A stretch of 64,000 nucleotides of DNA from Podarcis raffonei (lineage: Eukaryota > Chordata > Lepidosauria > Squamata > Lacertidae), in assembly GCF_027172205.1 (NCBI RefSeq), contig NC_070613.1:27678001-27742000 (forward strand), written 5' to 3'. A model generated the notes under the pieces. That model ran no database searches. It was not told where the DNA came from and was given only the letters and a program-made list of their open reading frames with translations. Positions 32,571 through 45,697 of the stretch are shown one piece after another; position 1 is the first letter of the stretch; each line of letters begins with the position of its first letter. A program made the translations under genes and the position numbers.

Positions 32571-35500
32571 CATCCAGACCGCGCATTGAAAACAACACGG
32601 TACCACTTTAAACCAGTTCCGGCTTCCCCACCCACCCAAAGAATTCTGGGAGATGTAGTTTGTACAGGGTCCCGAGCGTTCTTAGGAGAAACCCTGTTCT
32701 GGGAGAGCTACAATTCCCAGAGTGGTTTAACAGTTAATCTTTCTTCCTGGGGAACCCTGGGTGTTGTAGTTCTGGGATAGGATCAGGGGACTCCTAGCAA
32801 TGCTCCATTAACAGACTACATTTCCCAGGATTCCTTGGGGGGCTACATGACTAATCATGGGGCTTTCTATGGTGCAGATGTGGTTTTACTGTCACCGGCT
32901 GCAGACTCCCATTTGGTGCCGTGAAAGCAGTGGGACTTTTCTCCTGTCCTGGCAGCCTCCGCTCTTAGCTTCCATCAGGCCCAGCCAACATGGTCAAGAA
33001 CCAGGGATGATGGGAATTGTAGTCCAGCAACTTCTGGAGGTCCCCACATTGGCTAGAACAATCTCCATAGCGCAGGATAGTAGCACAACAGGCTATCTAC
33101 ACATAGGGAAATTGCACAGGTGTTTTATTGAGTTTTTAAGTTGGGCTTTGAGTTCTGAAAAAGAAAAAGAAAGTCCTGAAGCTGAACAGGGATAACACGA
33201 GTTAGCGATGCTTTGTTCACGGTGCCACACAGACACCCTTTAAAAACCAAGTAAACTGTGGACCTAGGCGTGGAAGCAGCCGGGCTCTGGTGCAGGGTCC
33301 AGAACTATGAGACAAAGGGTCACTAGCTGGGGTAACTGAAAATGCAGTGCTGGAGAATTATGTTCCTACTGCCAGCATTCTGAGTAGCTGCTCCAGTACT
33401 GGCATAATTTGTAGATGGGATTAGAAACAATTGGGATAATAGTTGTGGCTCAAAGGAGAAACTGCACCACCCTGATTACTGAGCCCAGGGCGTGCTTTGG
33501 GATTTGTTTTCATTATAATCTACAAGAACATTACATCATTTCATCAAATAGTATTAACTAATATGTCAAGCATTTGCAGTTATTAATTTTTTTGTTTCCT
33601 AATACTTTCAAAAGGTTGGGGAATAGTATTTTAGCTCAGTAATGTGTTCCTGTATGACTGGATGTACACTGCAGTATTTTTAGCATTGTAAGGCTGCGAT
33701 CCTATACTAAGTTTGGGAGGAAGTTCCCTTGAAGTCATTGGGACTTAACTTCTGAGTTGACATGTATAGGATTGGTTTGTAAGGAGGCAGCCACAAATCT
33801 ACTATCTTTCTGCCTAAGCACTAGTGTTGCTTGTTTTAAAATAAAAGGTGAGGGAGGTAAGACTTATGGACTGAGGATCTTTGCTTATGATTAAACATTC
33901 TGGTGCTCTAGTTATTCTGAGTAGGAGCTGTAGGTATCCTGCCTGGGAACACTGGATTATACCAACACATGCATTACTGCTGGCTGGGAACATGGAAATA
34001 TTGCTGATGCTTATCTGGATATGATGGAATCTTGGTCTCTTTCGCCGAGTGGAAAAACTAGGTTTACAGGAATAGTTCTGTTTCATGTTGTCTTTCCTCA
34101 GGTATACTGTACTTTTGACCAGTGCACTAGCCAGGGTAATCATTTAGCTTCCTTCACTTCTTGCAAGCCTTCCAGCAGGCATGCAAGGCTAGAGATTTCT
34201 CAGGCTATCTAGGGCAGCAGATCTCAGACTCTGCAGCTATTGAGGTGCAAGAGGGAGGTGTTGGCATGCTCCAGAAACCTTGTGGTTAGGGAGCTTACTG
34301 AGCCAAACCTTGGCTTAGCTCAGTGCAATGCAGAAGTTAAAAAAAAGAAGAAAACAGACCAGGTAGGAGCAGAGCAGCTTTGAACTTCTATCTGGGAACC
34401 TGCGTAGTCCCAGTGAGCCATGGTTTGGCTTACTATGATATGTGAAACAGGCCACTGTACCCTTTTCTGACTAAACTACAATACTTCAGCCTCTCTGTGG
34501 AGGGAAAGAAACTCTTAATTGTGCCAGAGGCAGGTCACAGAACACATGTCTGAACTCTGAATAAGCCTTTCTGCTTCAATAATACTTCAACCACAATAAA
34601 TACTTTTTTTGGCTTGCCTCTTAGAACCTTCCTGTGGACATTAGTGAAACACAAGGGATGTTTATTACTACTATTGGCTGAAACCATTGTCCTCTTGTCT
34701 TATCTTCCCTGCCCTTGCAAACTGAGAGAGGTGCTCTGCAATCTTGTTTTGATTGTGCTTCTCTGCTAAATGAAAGAATCAAAAAGTATTTTAGATTCCA
34801 ACAGAAGAAGAAAGGGGATATGCTAGCATTATTATTTTTGAAAAGCCACAGTCAACAATATTAATCTTTGAGAAGGTCAGTGACGTTTAAAACACTGGTG
34901 TGTCCAATTAGAGCATGTATTCTGGTTAAGCGAAGGAATCCAGTATTTGAGCTTCCCCTAGAAAGAGATAAAGCAAGACTGGACATGGTAGGAGCTGCTT
35001 TAGTTCACTTTGTTTCTGGTGATTCCATAAATGTGTGACATGATTCACATAGATGGGACTGAGCTAAAAATGGCTGGGGAAGGAATGATGTTGCTCTGAT
35101 TTTCCCTTCCCCGTCACCTCAATCTGTCATCACAACAAAGGCACAATACATGCAAGTACATTTTACGTCCTTCTTAGACCCAATCACACTGTGTGGAAAA
35201 GATTTAGGTACATGAGCTTGTGGTATTTGAAGGAATTGCTGTGACATGTTTGACGATAGCAGGCTCATAAGCCTGTGAACAATTGACTGTGGCATGAAAA
35301 GGGGCCTTTTTGATGGGTGGTGGCTGTGGGACTGAGGGGATGGAACCCTCTGGCCTGGGAGGCTTAAAAAGACACCACATTTATACCCTGCCTTTCCTTG
35401 TAAGAGCTCAAAGTGGTGTACAAACTTCTCCCTCTCTTCACTTTATCCTTGCAACAACCCTGTGAGGTAGGTTTGGCAAAGAGACAGTGATTTGGCCCAA

Positions 35501-37857
35501 GGTCACCTAGTGGGTTTCATGGCTGAGTGGGGATTTGAACCCTGCTCTCCCAGGTGCTAGTCCAGCACTCTAACCACTACTCCACACTGGGTTTTCTTAC
35601 ATGCCCACATTATAGATGTACTGTCTTACAATCGAGACTGTACTATCTTCTATTCCCGGCTTGCTGTAGTACTTCAACAGATTATTCAGCTGCATCATGA
35701 TGATTATCTGATTGTGTTTCATTATATATTGTTTTTACATTTTGCTAGCTCTTTCGAAGGATCATACAAATGGAAAGCAACATATAACTTTTAATATAAA
35801 TAAATAGTTTTATGGGGAAAGGCCCAAGGAACCTGTCCTGGAGAGTAAAAGTTATGAGAGAAAACCTAAGACCTCAGAGCAGTTCCCAAAAAGTGGAGAG
35901 GTTTTATGGCAGGTGAAATCTGCAGGCTTTTGTGGTTATCAAAGGCACTCTCTGGGTCAGATTTACAACAGAGTACTCTTGATATAGTATGGAAATGCTG
36001 TGTTTTTGAAGGGACTAAACACAATGGCCAAACAGCCCTGTTGCCTTTTCCATTTAATAAATTAGGATTAGGACTGCAGTTACAGGCGATTCCCTTTAAT
36101 TTATGTGTATGATGGGCAACAGTGAGATATTTTTGTTTGTTTAGTCGTTTAGTTGTGTCCGACTCTTCATGACCCCATGGACCAGAGCACGCCAGGCACT
36201 CCTGTTCTCCACTGCCTCCCGCAGTTTGGTCAAACTCATGCTGGTAGCTTCGAGAACACTGTCCAACCATCTCATCCTCTCTCGTCCCCTTCTCCTTGTG
36301 CCCTCCATCTTTCCCAACATCAGGATCTTTTCCAGGGAGTCTTCTCTTCTCATGAGGTGGCCAAAGTATTGGAGCCTCAGCTTCAGGATCTAATATGCAG
36401 CACCTGCATATTTAGGTGGAAATCCTATGCCCACTTAACCTGGAAGTAAGCCCTGTTGAAGTTAATGGGACTTACTTCCATGTAAACATATGTAGGATTA
36501 TACTGTTGGTTGACAAGGGAAGCTTAAGGGGTTTGGTTTCCATTGTTCTGAATGTGAATAGGGATGGTACTGTAAGCAGTTTTTAGTGCCTTCTATTAGA
36601 ATTATTCCCAGACTTTATAATAAATGAAAACATGCTGTATTGTGAAGTGAATGCAAGAAATTACTTTTAAAAGATCCTTTTAAAGTGATTATCATCTTGA
36701 TTATTGGTATAAGTAGCAAAAATAGCTATCGTCTCGCAGTCATTGATCTTAATATTAGCTTTTAAAATTGCCCTGTTATCATTAAAGAACTATGTCTGGC
36801 TCTTTGCTCATTCTTTGCTCCTACTATCTTTCTCCTCATTAATTAAAGAGCAGTCTTCATGAATTATTTTGTCATGAGGCTATGAGGAAGTCTTTCCCTT
36901 GCTGTCTCCCGCTGGCATTATAGGCACTGTTAATATAATAACTCAAATGTGCTCTATTTATTAGGTCCCAAAATGTAATTAAGCACCATACTGGTCGTAT
37001 TAATATATACAGGAGCTAAAGTGGATATCACAGTTATGGATAATACTTAAGGGATTAATTAATTAGGCTACATCTGCATCTTAGAGCTAAAGCACTCTTA
37101 TTCTACTTTAACCGTCACAGTTTCCCTCAAAGAATTCTGGGAAATGTAGCTTTTTAAGGGTGCTGAAAGTTGTTGAGCGATTTCTGTTCCTCTCACAGAC
37201 ATACAATTCCTAGAGATTTACGGGAAGGAGGATTGATTGTTAAACCACTCTGGAAAATAAATTCTGTCTACAGTTAGTAGTACCTAATTTTGGACAAGAG
37301 AATGGACTTGTAAAAAAACAGTTGTTGCTTTTAATTTCCATTGCAACCTAAAAACTCACCTACCTTTAATCAATAACTAAGGTCACCAGACTGTGTATTT
37401 TAAAATCTTTCTCAGATGATTTTAAAGTCTTGCACAGATGACCCCATGCTAGGCTTATGATCAAGGGAAGATTTCATTAAGGCCCACTAAGTAACTCCTG
37501 CCAACCTAGCAGTTCGAAAGCATGTCAAAGTGCAAGTAGATAAATAGGTACCGCTCTGGCGGGAAGGTAAATGGTGTTTCCGTACACTGCTCTGGTTTGC
37601 CAGAAGCGGCTTAGTCATGCTGGCCACATGACCTGGAAAAACTGTCTGCAGACAAACACAAGCTCCCTTGGCCAGTAAAGCGAGATGAGCGCCGCAACCC
37701 CTGAGTTGTTTTGCGACTAGACTTAACTGTCCGGGGACCTTTACCTTTTAAGTAACCTGTAACAGAGATGTAGGGCAGTTGGTATTCAGCTGTCTTTACT
37801 ATTTTATCTTAACTGTTATTTGAAACGTTGGATAGAAATGAAATATAAAAACCATGC

Positions 37858-37900
<43 letters not shown>

Positions 37901-40541
37901 TTTTATTTATATCCCGCCCTCCCCAGCCGAAGCTGGGCTCAGGGCGGCTAACAACAATCAAAATAATCCAACATTCTAAAAACATTCATTATAAAATTAA
38001 TTAAAATCAAATTGATGGCAACCATTAAGCAAAATTCTGTGCTGGTTGCCAGAGGAGGGGACATATCCATGTCTTGTTCCTTCTACAACTAAAGGAAGCC
38101 GATCCAGTAGGCATGGTTCCCTGCCCCCCCCGCCCCCCCAGATTGAGAGCACCACCTTTGCCGCAGGAATTGTGTATAATTCTCTATTGTGGCAAATTAC
38201 TAATCATGAACAACCACACTTTCTTGTGCACACATGTGAATGAGCACAGAATTTCATTAAGGTGGGTTTGTTAATTTCTCTTCAATATTGGTTATGCTCC
38301 AGGTTTGTAGAGTATACCTTGAGATGAAAGAGGGTGGAGCATCTTTTGCCTTCATGGAGCATAAGCCAAAGTTTGTGACCCAGCTATCCTAGTACAATTG
38401 TACCTTGGAAGTTGAATAGAATCCGAATTTCCAAAATCGAACATTTCCAAAATGTTCAAGAACCAAATCACAGCTTCTGATTGGCTGCAGGAAGCTCCTG
38501 TAGCCAATCAGAAGCCATGGAAGCCCCGTCAGATGTTCAGCTTCCAAAAGAACAGTCACTTCTGGGTTTTGATCAGGAGCCAAAATGTTTGAGAACTAGG
38601 CTGTTCAACTTCCAAGGCACGGCCGTATTAGAATCTACAGTGCTTTATGGCAAGATAATGTTATCAAGTTGCAGTAGTTTGTATTTCATCCCAGATATAG
38701 CCTGATTTAGAACTTCTACTCTGTATTTGTTTGCTTTTGGGGACCATTTGGAGGCCATGAATGCTGCAGAATGCTGTGGGACAGCTGCTGATGGCCTCTA
38801 TGTTTTCATATAATATGAAGATTCAAAATACTCATCCATGGTGTAGTCACCAGTCACCAATTCTGGGCTTCTTGTTTTTGTTTTTCTCTTGGTTTTCCAG
38901 TATGGAATCTTCCACTTTTGCCCCAGAGGGAACTTTTCACAGGCCTATTTTTCCCAACATGAAAAATGAGGTGTCAAAGGTGATCTCATGGTAATTTTTA
39001 CCATATTAAAAAATGGTTTTGTACCTTGACTCATTCTAGGTGGAACTAGATGGGACAGTAGTAAACATGGAGTTGGCCTAAGTGACACGACACCTTACAG
39101 CTGAGGTTAGTAATACCCAGCCAGAGGCTAGCTCATAAACCAAAAAGACCCACTGATTTTGGCCATGGTGGCAGCAAAATAAAAATAAAAATAAAAATAA
39201 ATAAATAAAAAATAGCCACAGCACTCTGATGGGAATGTGAGTTGCTCCTCCCCAGTCACCAGATTGTTCATTCAATGAGCAGGAAGGAGCAATAATTCTC
39301 TTCCTCATTTGATTTGCATGGATCAGTTGAGGGGAGGGGGGCAGTGTGTGCAAAAATGTTTGTGGCCATACCTACTGCAGGTGTGTAGCCCCTTGGCAGG
39401 GTGAATGCAACCCCTCCCCCCATAGTCCCAGATACAGACGTATGTAGAAAGCAACTTTTATTTGTACTGTGTTCCATGTAGCTGATCACTGATTGTGGAG
39501 GCAGGTTCACTAGGATGAACAGGGCACTGTCTGACCACCAGCCTGTGTCCTTCCTTACAACTAGTTCAAGGGATGGCACTGACTCCATAGGCTCAGTGTT
39601 GTCCCTTGTAGAACTCAATAGGGAGGGGAGGGACAAAACCAGAATTAGTTGGATTTGCCTGTCACTTTCTCTGGCGCCACCTACTGTTCGTCTCCCTGCC
39701 TCCCACCCTACCAGTCCAACAGGCACCAGCGGTCAGCGAGTCTTATTAAACTCCAGCTACTGTTCACCTGCAGTTCAGTACGCGCGCACACACAAATAAC
39801 AATCTGACTGTCTGGAATGTGTATATTTATATATATCCATGGTGGAAGTCTGCAAGGAGTTGATACCATCACTGGAAAAGGAAGCCCAGGACTCCTTTTG
39901 TTTGCGCTGATTACAAGGCAAACACTTGGCACAGACGACAATCATTAATAACCCTGTTTAATCCATTTCAAGAATGTCATGTTAAAGGAGTGGTATAGGG
40001 AGTATTGACAAGAAAACACCACATTCTTCTGAACATCTCCAGAGAAGCTCTACATAGATTTGTCAACACGTGACAGTTTAGAAAGTAGATGTGTTTACTT
40101 CCAGATTAAATGGTTGCCTATTTTTGCACCATGAGATTTGCTTATTTTCCTGGTGAGGGGAAAAAGATTAAAAACAGCAAACACACTTATTTTGTGATAA
40201 TGATTTTGCATTCATCTCTCTGTCTTGCTTCAGCACATAGCGAGTTTTCACGACAAAACTGAACAGAAAAGCAGTAACTTTCTCATAAAAAGACTAACAT
40301 TTCTATCTATTAGATGTCAGAGGAAGAAAATCCTAAGGGTATATGAACTGATTGTTGTGAGGATAAAATGAGATGTGGTGGTAGAACTACAAATGTCATC
40401 TTTAGCTCTATGGAGGAAAGGCAGGATATAAATAAAGGTGCTGGTCAGCAATTAGGCTTGTTCAATCTTCTTACCGAAAACCGAGTTGCTTCTATAAGCA
40501 GATTTCAAGAAACCTGTTAAAGAGTGTTACAATGGTGTGTT

Positions 40542-40572
<31 letters not shown>

Positions 40573-42343
40573 AATGGGATTCAACTTTGCAAGTGGAACC
40601 TACAACAAAATGTTGCAGTGTGGAGTGTTCAGAATTTCAGCCATGCCATTCCTGTCTCACTTTCCAGTTTTCTGTCTCTCTGGCCCTGTCAGTCTGCATT
40701 CTGTGACCACTCAGCCCAGTGTTCATTTGGCTGATGGGGGTTTTGTGCCTTCTTAGGATTCTTTACCCCAAAATATTTTTTGTAACCTTGTGGTTTCACA
40801 AGCTTGCTGACACCTCTTCCATGTGTGAATGTGTTACAGTGTTGGCTATATAAGCAATGACACCTAGCCTCAGAAACAGGGAAATGATTTCAAAGTTCAC
40901 TGACAAAATATACTCTACTGCACATGAGTCAGTAACTCATTTCCTGTAAACTTTGGTGCGTCATCTGAATATGTAACCTGAATGCTGACTTGCATACCTC
41001 TGTAATAGTTTTAGCTGTTTGTAATAAATTGTTCTTTTTTCTGACAAAAAAAAAATGTTTTCCTTCTCATGTTAATAGAACCATAGAATGGTAGAGTTGG
41101 AAGGGACCCCGAGGGTCATACAGTCCAACCCCTTGCAATGCAGGAATCTCATTTGGACCATACATGATCTCAACTAGATCATTCTTCATTAAAAACCTCA
41201 AAGGAAGGAGAGTCCACCACCTCTTGTGGGAGTCTGAGCCACTGTTGAACAGCTCTTAACTGTCAGAAAGTTCTTGACGTTTAGTCAGAATCTCCTTTCT
41301 TGTAACTTGAATCCATTGATTTGGGTCCTAGCCTCTGGAGCAGGGGGAAAAAAAAAGCTTGCTCCATTTTCCGTACGGCAGCCCTTTAGATATTTGAAGA
41401 TGGCTATCCTATTTCAGTCTCTTCTTTACTAGGCTAAACATACCCAACTCCCTCAACCATTCCTCGTAAGGCTTGGTTTCCAGAACCTTTCAAGATTCAT
41501 GAGGAAAATAATTCTTATCTCATATGTTTATCTGCCCCCATTTTTCCATTTACTTCCAAGCAGCTTCAATACCCCTGCAGGGCAGAAAGGATTCACAAAG
41601 GAGTGTGTGAATTTCTGTGGTTCCCCAAAGGGCACTTAGTCGGAAGTGGGGAAAGAGCTGGCATTTGTCAGGCCGTCCAGCAACCTCCACCAATCTGTTG
41701 CCCTCCATATGCTTTGGACTACAACTCCCATCAGCCCCAGCCAACACATGGAGACTAGTCCATTAGGGAAAATGGGGCGTATCAGCTTTCCCCTGCTTAG
41801 TCTCCACATTGCCCTTGTAGAACTCAGTGGGGAGGAAGAGGGGCAAACTTAGAAAAATTTGGCTGTGGCGCCATCTACAGTGGGGCTCCCAGCCTTCTGC
41901 CCTACCAGTCCTAGTGGGCACCAGCCAGCACCGACTACAGGATGCTGTTGATTTGAATTGAAAGTGTGATTAAGATGAGGGAAATCTCCCAAGAAGTAGA
42001 AAAGTCAGCTGTCCTTAGGTGTTAACAAAGTGCTTTGCTTCAATTTAAGATGAGAAGCCTGACACACAAACCCTGCCACAATCTCATTTAAGCTGTAGCA
42101 TCTGGTGTTAAGCCTATTTAGGCCCACTGAAGCTTAATCGGACTCACCCAGGCCAAATAGCACAAGCTTAACTTTCCGAACTCTTGTCTCTCCCTCTCCC
42201 CCCCCCACTTCTCAAAATACAGATTATTGACAAAGAAATCAACCCATTTGTGGACAAATGGGAAGAAGAGGGACAGTTTCCAGCACACAAAGTTTTTAAG
42301 ACTCTGGGGAAAGCTGGATTCCTTGGAGTGAATAAGCCAACTG
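32263..42343 (+). CDS. acyl-CoA dehydrogenase family gene, first two coding exons (partial)
   Basis: Predicted FAD-dependent acyl-CoA dehydrogenase, probably mitochondrial. Exon 1 is 32,263-32,451 (63 codons, donor GTATTG) and exon 2 is 42,223-42,343 (40 codons plus one base, acceptor after ctcaaaatacag, donor GTAAGA). The exons join in frame between RESLRK and IIDKEINPF. Residues 1-45 are rich in Arg, Leu, Ser and Ala and lack acidic residues apart from one Glu, like a mitochondrial presequence. Residues 50-103 match the amino-terminal helical domain of the family (HFALRESLRK, WEEEGQFP, LGKAGFLGVNKPT), just before the expected YGG motif. The start has a usable context (acATGG); an in-frame ATG at 32,089 is possible but less likely. 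It resembles the sequences annotated in birds and reptiles as probable acyl-CoA dehydrogenase 6, not ACADM or ACADL; that match is from memory. Catalytic exons lie outside the window. Confidence 0.75.
32635..32790. repeat. inverted-repeat MITE, aattcccag family
   Basis: The motifs aattctgggagatgtagttt and ctacaattcccagag form opposing arms, followed by a further gggtgttgtagttctgg. Relatives are at 37,110, 43,130 and 55,180. The short palindromic layout suggests a non-autonomous DNA transposon. Confidence 0.45.
32985..33060. repeat. hAT-like MITE arm
   Basis: The sequence gatgatgggaattgtagtcc then aacttctggaggtccc matches one arm of the hairpin element at 22,096. Confidence 0.4.
35370..35592 (-). 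repeat. MIR/CORE-type SINE, well preserved
   Basis: Reading plus: ttataccctgcctttcct, tgcaacaaccctgtgaggt, tttggcccaaggtcaccta, then gggatttgaaccctgctc and ctctaaccactactccac, the complement of a tRNA head. Confidence 0.65.
36132..36400 (-). mobile_element. BovB (RTE) LINE fragment
   Basis: The minus strand encodes the BovB ORF2 carboxy end: RMRWLDSVLEATSMSLTKLREAV is the diagnostic region, seen here as RMRWLDSVLEA, MSLTKLREAVENRSAW and ALVHGVMKSRTQLND. BovB is shared by squamates and ruminants through horizontal transfer (established knowledge). The copy is 5'-truncated. Confidence 0.85.
37080..37265. repeat. inverted-repeat MITE, aattcccag family
   Basis: The element contains aagaattctgggaaatgtagc and later catacaattcctagag and taaaccactctgg, the arms of a decayed hairpin. 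Confidence 0.4.
37497..37748 (+). repeat. tRNA-derived SINE (ACCTTTA-tail family), head missing
   Basis: It begins inside the family at cctgccaacctagcagttcg and runs to the gacctttaccttt tail, so the tRNA head is missing, the pattern of a 5'-truncated insertion. Confidence 0.8.
37855..38035 (-). mobile_element. LINE 3' end, reverse, with TAA microsatellite
   Basis: An ATA/TAA run at about 37,858-37,902 is followed by atttatatcccgccctcccc and ggctcagggcggctaaca. It is nearly the same segment as 20,849-21,005. Confidence 0.6.
38395..38625. mobile_element. MITE, pogo/Tigger-like, family 3
   Basis: A 231-bp element flanked by TA. The left end is CAATTGTACCTTGGAAGTTG and the right end is the complement of a matching arm (caacttccaaggcacggccg). 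A central hairpin contains ttctgattggctgcagg and its inverse, tagccaatcagaagcc. Non-coding. Confidence 0.7.
39560..39740. repeat. dispersed repeat, pair with 41,750-41,940
   Basis: Shared motifs with the second copy include ttgtagaactca, ggaggg-type purines, tggcgccac/ tctac and ccctaccagtcc followed by gcaccagc. The family is unknown to me; both lie in intron 1 of the acyl-CoA dehydrogenase gene. Confidence 0.4.
40543..40570. repeat. AT microsatellite
   Basis: A run of about 14 AT units. Confidence 0.85.
41083..41500 (-). mobile_element. CR1 LINE 3' end
   Basis: Reading plus it is the complement of a CR1 3' region: agaatggtagagttggaag, aggaaggagagtccaccac, ttgtaacttgaatccattg, gatatttgaagatggctat and aacatacccaactccctca. 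These are the standard CR1 blocks in sauropsids. Confidence 0.8.
41750..41940. repeat. dispersed repeat, pair with 39,560-39,740
   Basis: See the first copy; here the shared block is ttgtagaactcagtgggg, then tggcgccatctacag and ctaccagtcctagtgg. Confidence 0.4.
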
Positions 42344-43129
42344 GTAAGAAATAGTCTTAAGTCTCTACTTTCAATGTAAAAGGCATGTTCTGGCCTTTAA
42401 AGGGCTTGGTTCAGAGATTTACCAAAAGCTATTTCTAAATTAATCTCCATAGCTATTTGTAAATTCATCTCATTTAGAACATTTTAACACCAGGGGGATT
42501 TCACCAAGATACATAGCAGTTTTCCCTACCCTCCCGATCACAGGTGTAATTTGCTCTGGGTGTATTCTGGGAAATATTTAATTTATTCTTGCAGAGTCTC
42601 CTTACACATTTGAACGAAGAGTCTGACCTTATGAACCACTGTACCAGCAAACAGATGTGTAGGATGAGAATCAAAGTTCCTTGTGGTCATTCTTAACATA
42701 GTTGCCTTGTGTGACCTGACTGCATTGTAGAATTTAATGCAACAACTGGGAACGGCAACAGAACGTTGCAGTGCTGTTCAAGGTGCCAGCCAAGCTTGCT
42801 CTCATCAGTACCATTTCTTTTTCTCTCCTGTCTTTACCCCCTCTCCCTCTCCCAACGGTCAGTCAATATTTTATGGTTACTGAGCATGCTTAGGTTTGGG
42901 GGTTTATTTATTTATTTATTTAAGGGGTTTTGTACTTCTGAAAAGAGACTTGCTTATACCTTCTTTGTGTGTGGTGCTATTTTGTCTACATAGGGATTGG
43001 ACAATGTGATCACCGTGTCAACCCCATAAATGGTTTCATCATAGGATGGTTTCATCATAGGATTTAGGGTTGCTGCACAGATCCATTACACAGCACAGCA
43101 TAGAAAATGACAAGGACTGGGGATGCACC

Positions 43130-43310
43130 AGACCTATAAAACACATTCAAAGCCTACCCTCAAATAATTATGGGAATTGTAGTTCACACATAGCCCACAG
43201 ACCTACAATTCCCAGTACCCTTAACAAACTACAGTTCCCAGGGTTCTTTGAGAGACGAAATGTATTTTGAATGTGCTTTAAAGGTCTGGTGTATATACAG
43301 CCAAAGGTAG
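43130..43310. mobile_element. inverted-repeat MITE, aattcccag family
   Basis: The ends agacctataaaacacattca and gaatgtgctttaaaggtct are approximate inverted repeats. Inside, gggaattgtagtt and ctacaattcccag form a hairpin. No clear target duplication. Confidence 0.5.
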
Positions 43311-44561
43311 TTTCATTAGGGATAGGTCCAGGAGAACATGAATTGTTGCCAAGTTACATTTTTTCACCTTAAGGTCAGGAGGACTGCTAACTTTGAAAAA
43401 GAGCCATTGGTTTGCTCTGCCTCAGGTTTTTGCTTTTTGTTAAAAACAGACCTTTAAATTTGTGGCAGGACACCTTGTAAAATTTGGACTAAAGTGGACT
43501 ACACCAAGAATTCAAATCACTTGCCAATTTTGTCCTAGGGTCTGCTGTCATATCTCTGTTAAAACACTCAAGTAGAAATTGAGAGAGAAATAACTTCTTG
43601 CTCTTACCTTGGGAAGATTTTTTTAATCCTTAGTCGCTTCTGAAAGAGAACTAGAACTAGTCTAGTTACTAATTTTTTAGTAAACATACTTTGAATCATA
43701 GTCAGGGTTGAAAAGATACAGAATCCACGAAAAGCAAATGAGGCATAATTGCATGGTTCAGATCTAGTTCTGAGTAGTTATATGTGAGCATTTGGTCATT
43801 CCTGTTTAAGAAATGCACTTTTTAAAACCAAATTGCAGAGTTAAATGGAACAAAAGCTTGGTAATGTATCACTTATCTTGTTTTCTTTTTTCGTCTGCTG
43901 CCCCCCCCTTTTTAATGCTCAGCTTTTAGCATAAATTGAACATAGGCTTCAAAATGCACTGCATATTTAAATTGCACAAGATTGGACTTCTTTTATTATC
44001 CTACAGCTTGGGTCACATCTCTAGCTGTGTGCTGGATGGCATTTCACCACAAGAAAACTAGCAAGATGTGCAAGGCAAACGTTTTGAACATATTGCCAGA
44101 TCTTTTTGAGCGCCTGCTATTTGTTATGTCCCACTCAAGTGCAGGGTTTTCCTTGAAAGGCCGTGTGTTTGCAAGTTTTAGTATTGTCTGCAGGTAATGA
44201 GGACTTGGATTATTGTCTCTTAAATGCTCCAGAATTCAGCCTCTGTGATTTTGCTTCCCTGTAAGAATTCAGCTATTTAAAAATAGCTCCCTTTGCAAAT
44301 GTTTCATAAGTCTCCAATGTGAATATGTTCCTCAAGGTATAATATTGTCACCGTCTCATTGTGGAAACTGCTTCAACTGGGCTGGTTGGGAGGATACTTC
44401 TTTGATTTTATAAGAGGCAGACTGTGGGATTAACCATTTAATGGAGAGTATCCTTGAAGGCATTCTTTCCATTATTGTTTATCTTGGACAGTTAACAGCT
44501 GCAGGAAAGGCCCAGGAACCCAGACAAAAGAAAGAACGTGTTTATGCATGCACACACATGT

Positions 44562-44562
<1 letters not shown>

Positions 44563-44608
<46 letters not shown>
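44563..44608. repeat. CT microsatellite
   Basis: A run of about 22 CT units. Confidence 0.9.
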
Positions 44609-44611
<3 letters not shown>

Positions 44612-45697
44612 CGTTGATCGTATCTCTCTGATATAAAACGAAAGCCAAAATTATGTCGAAACGCTGCCATTATTTTAATAGGGTTTGGCCCAGAATGAGG
44701 GAACGATAGCCATAAACAGTTGCTCTGCTTCAGAAAACTGCTACACCGTGATGGGTTTGTTTGACAAATCCAATTAGTTTTGAGCTTCCACTTTATAAAA
44801 ATGCTGACGGTGCAAAGAGAACATTAAAGATTAACTTTAAAGGACAAATGAGATTACTGGTTAAAGAGAACTTGAAACCAGAAACTGGATCAAAGCAGTT
44901 CTCTAGACTGGCATACTTAGAGCAGTCTTGCATTCCCAATTTGGTCGATGATTTGACTTCTCTTTTCATATCTAAGGGTATGTTCACGGAACTGTTTGCT
45001 TCCCATTCAGTGCGCTACCACTGCTAATCTTTGAAGCCAAACTTACATGCTGCTAGCTGCAATCCATATTGATCCTGGAGTTTCTTGACTAATATTGCCG
45101 TTCGATGTGGTGTTTCCCCGCCACAAACCAGTTTCAATCCATTTTTTTAAAAAAAAAACACAAATCCAGAATAATGTGAACATTCCCTAACTGCTGTCAC
45201 ACAGACTCAATGACAGTTTTATGAATAGGAGTTCAGGGAGAGTTTCAGAGGCAGGGAGACCAAAAAGGTCATGGCGGTCGAGTGAAGACATTCCTGTGCC
45301 CTTTCTAATGGGAACATCTCATTGTAAATGCAGCTTGAAAAGCAGCTGGGGTGAGTGTGTGAAGAGACATAACCTTGCTGTGTTTCTAACCACTAAAATG
45401 AACGTGCTCGTAACACGGCTAGTCTGAAGGTATTTAGGCTGCAGTCAGCTGGTATTATGCCAGTTCTGATGTTGGAGCAGCTGCCTTTGAAAATAACTTC
45501 ACTAGTTTTTGCATATAAATAAAGTGTTTTGAAATCCTGCATCACAAGGTGTCTAGATTTTGTGTGCCTCTCTCCATCTTTGTGTTCAATTACCCCATCT
45601 CCTTTCTTTTCTTTGCTGGATTGGATTGCAAACCTTTGGGCAAGTCTTTGTGTTTTATGTTGTATAGCACTTTGTAGGTGTTTGTGCAATTAAAAAA

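Larger units (their letters stand above)
32452..42222 (+). other. intron 1 of the acyl-CoA dehydrogenase gene
   Basis: This is a 9.8-kb intron. Repeats in it are listed separately. The stretches 33,070-35,365, 36,410-37,070 and 38,640-39,550 show no feature that I can name beyond short simple repeats. Confidence 0.6.

Noticed and set aside
32048-32635. Long open frames on the minus strand in the CpG-rich promoter
   Set aside because: High G+C lowers stop frequency; no domain is recognisable, and the plus-strand exon has family support and splice sites. It does not resemble BET1, the next human gene.
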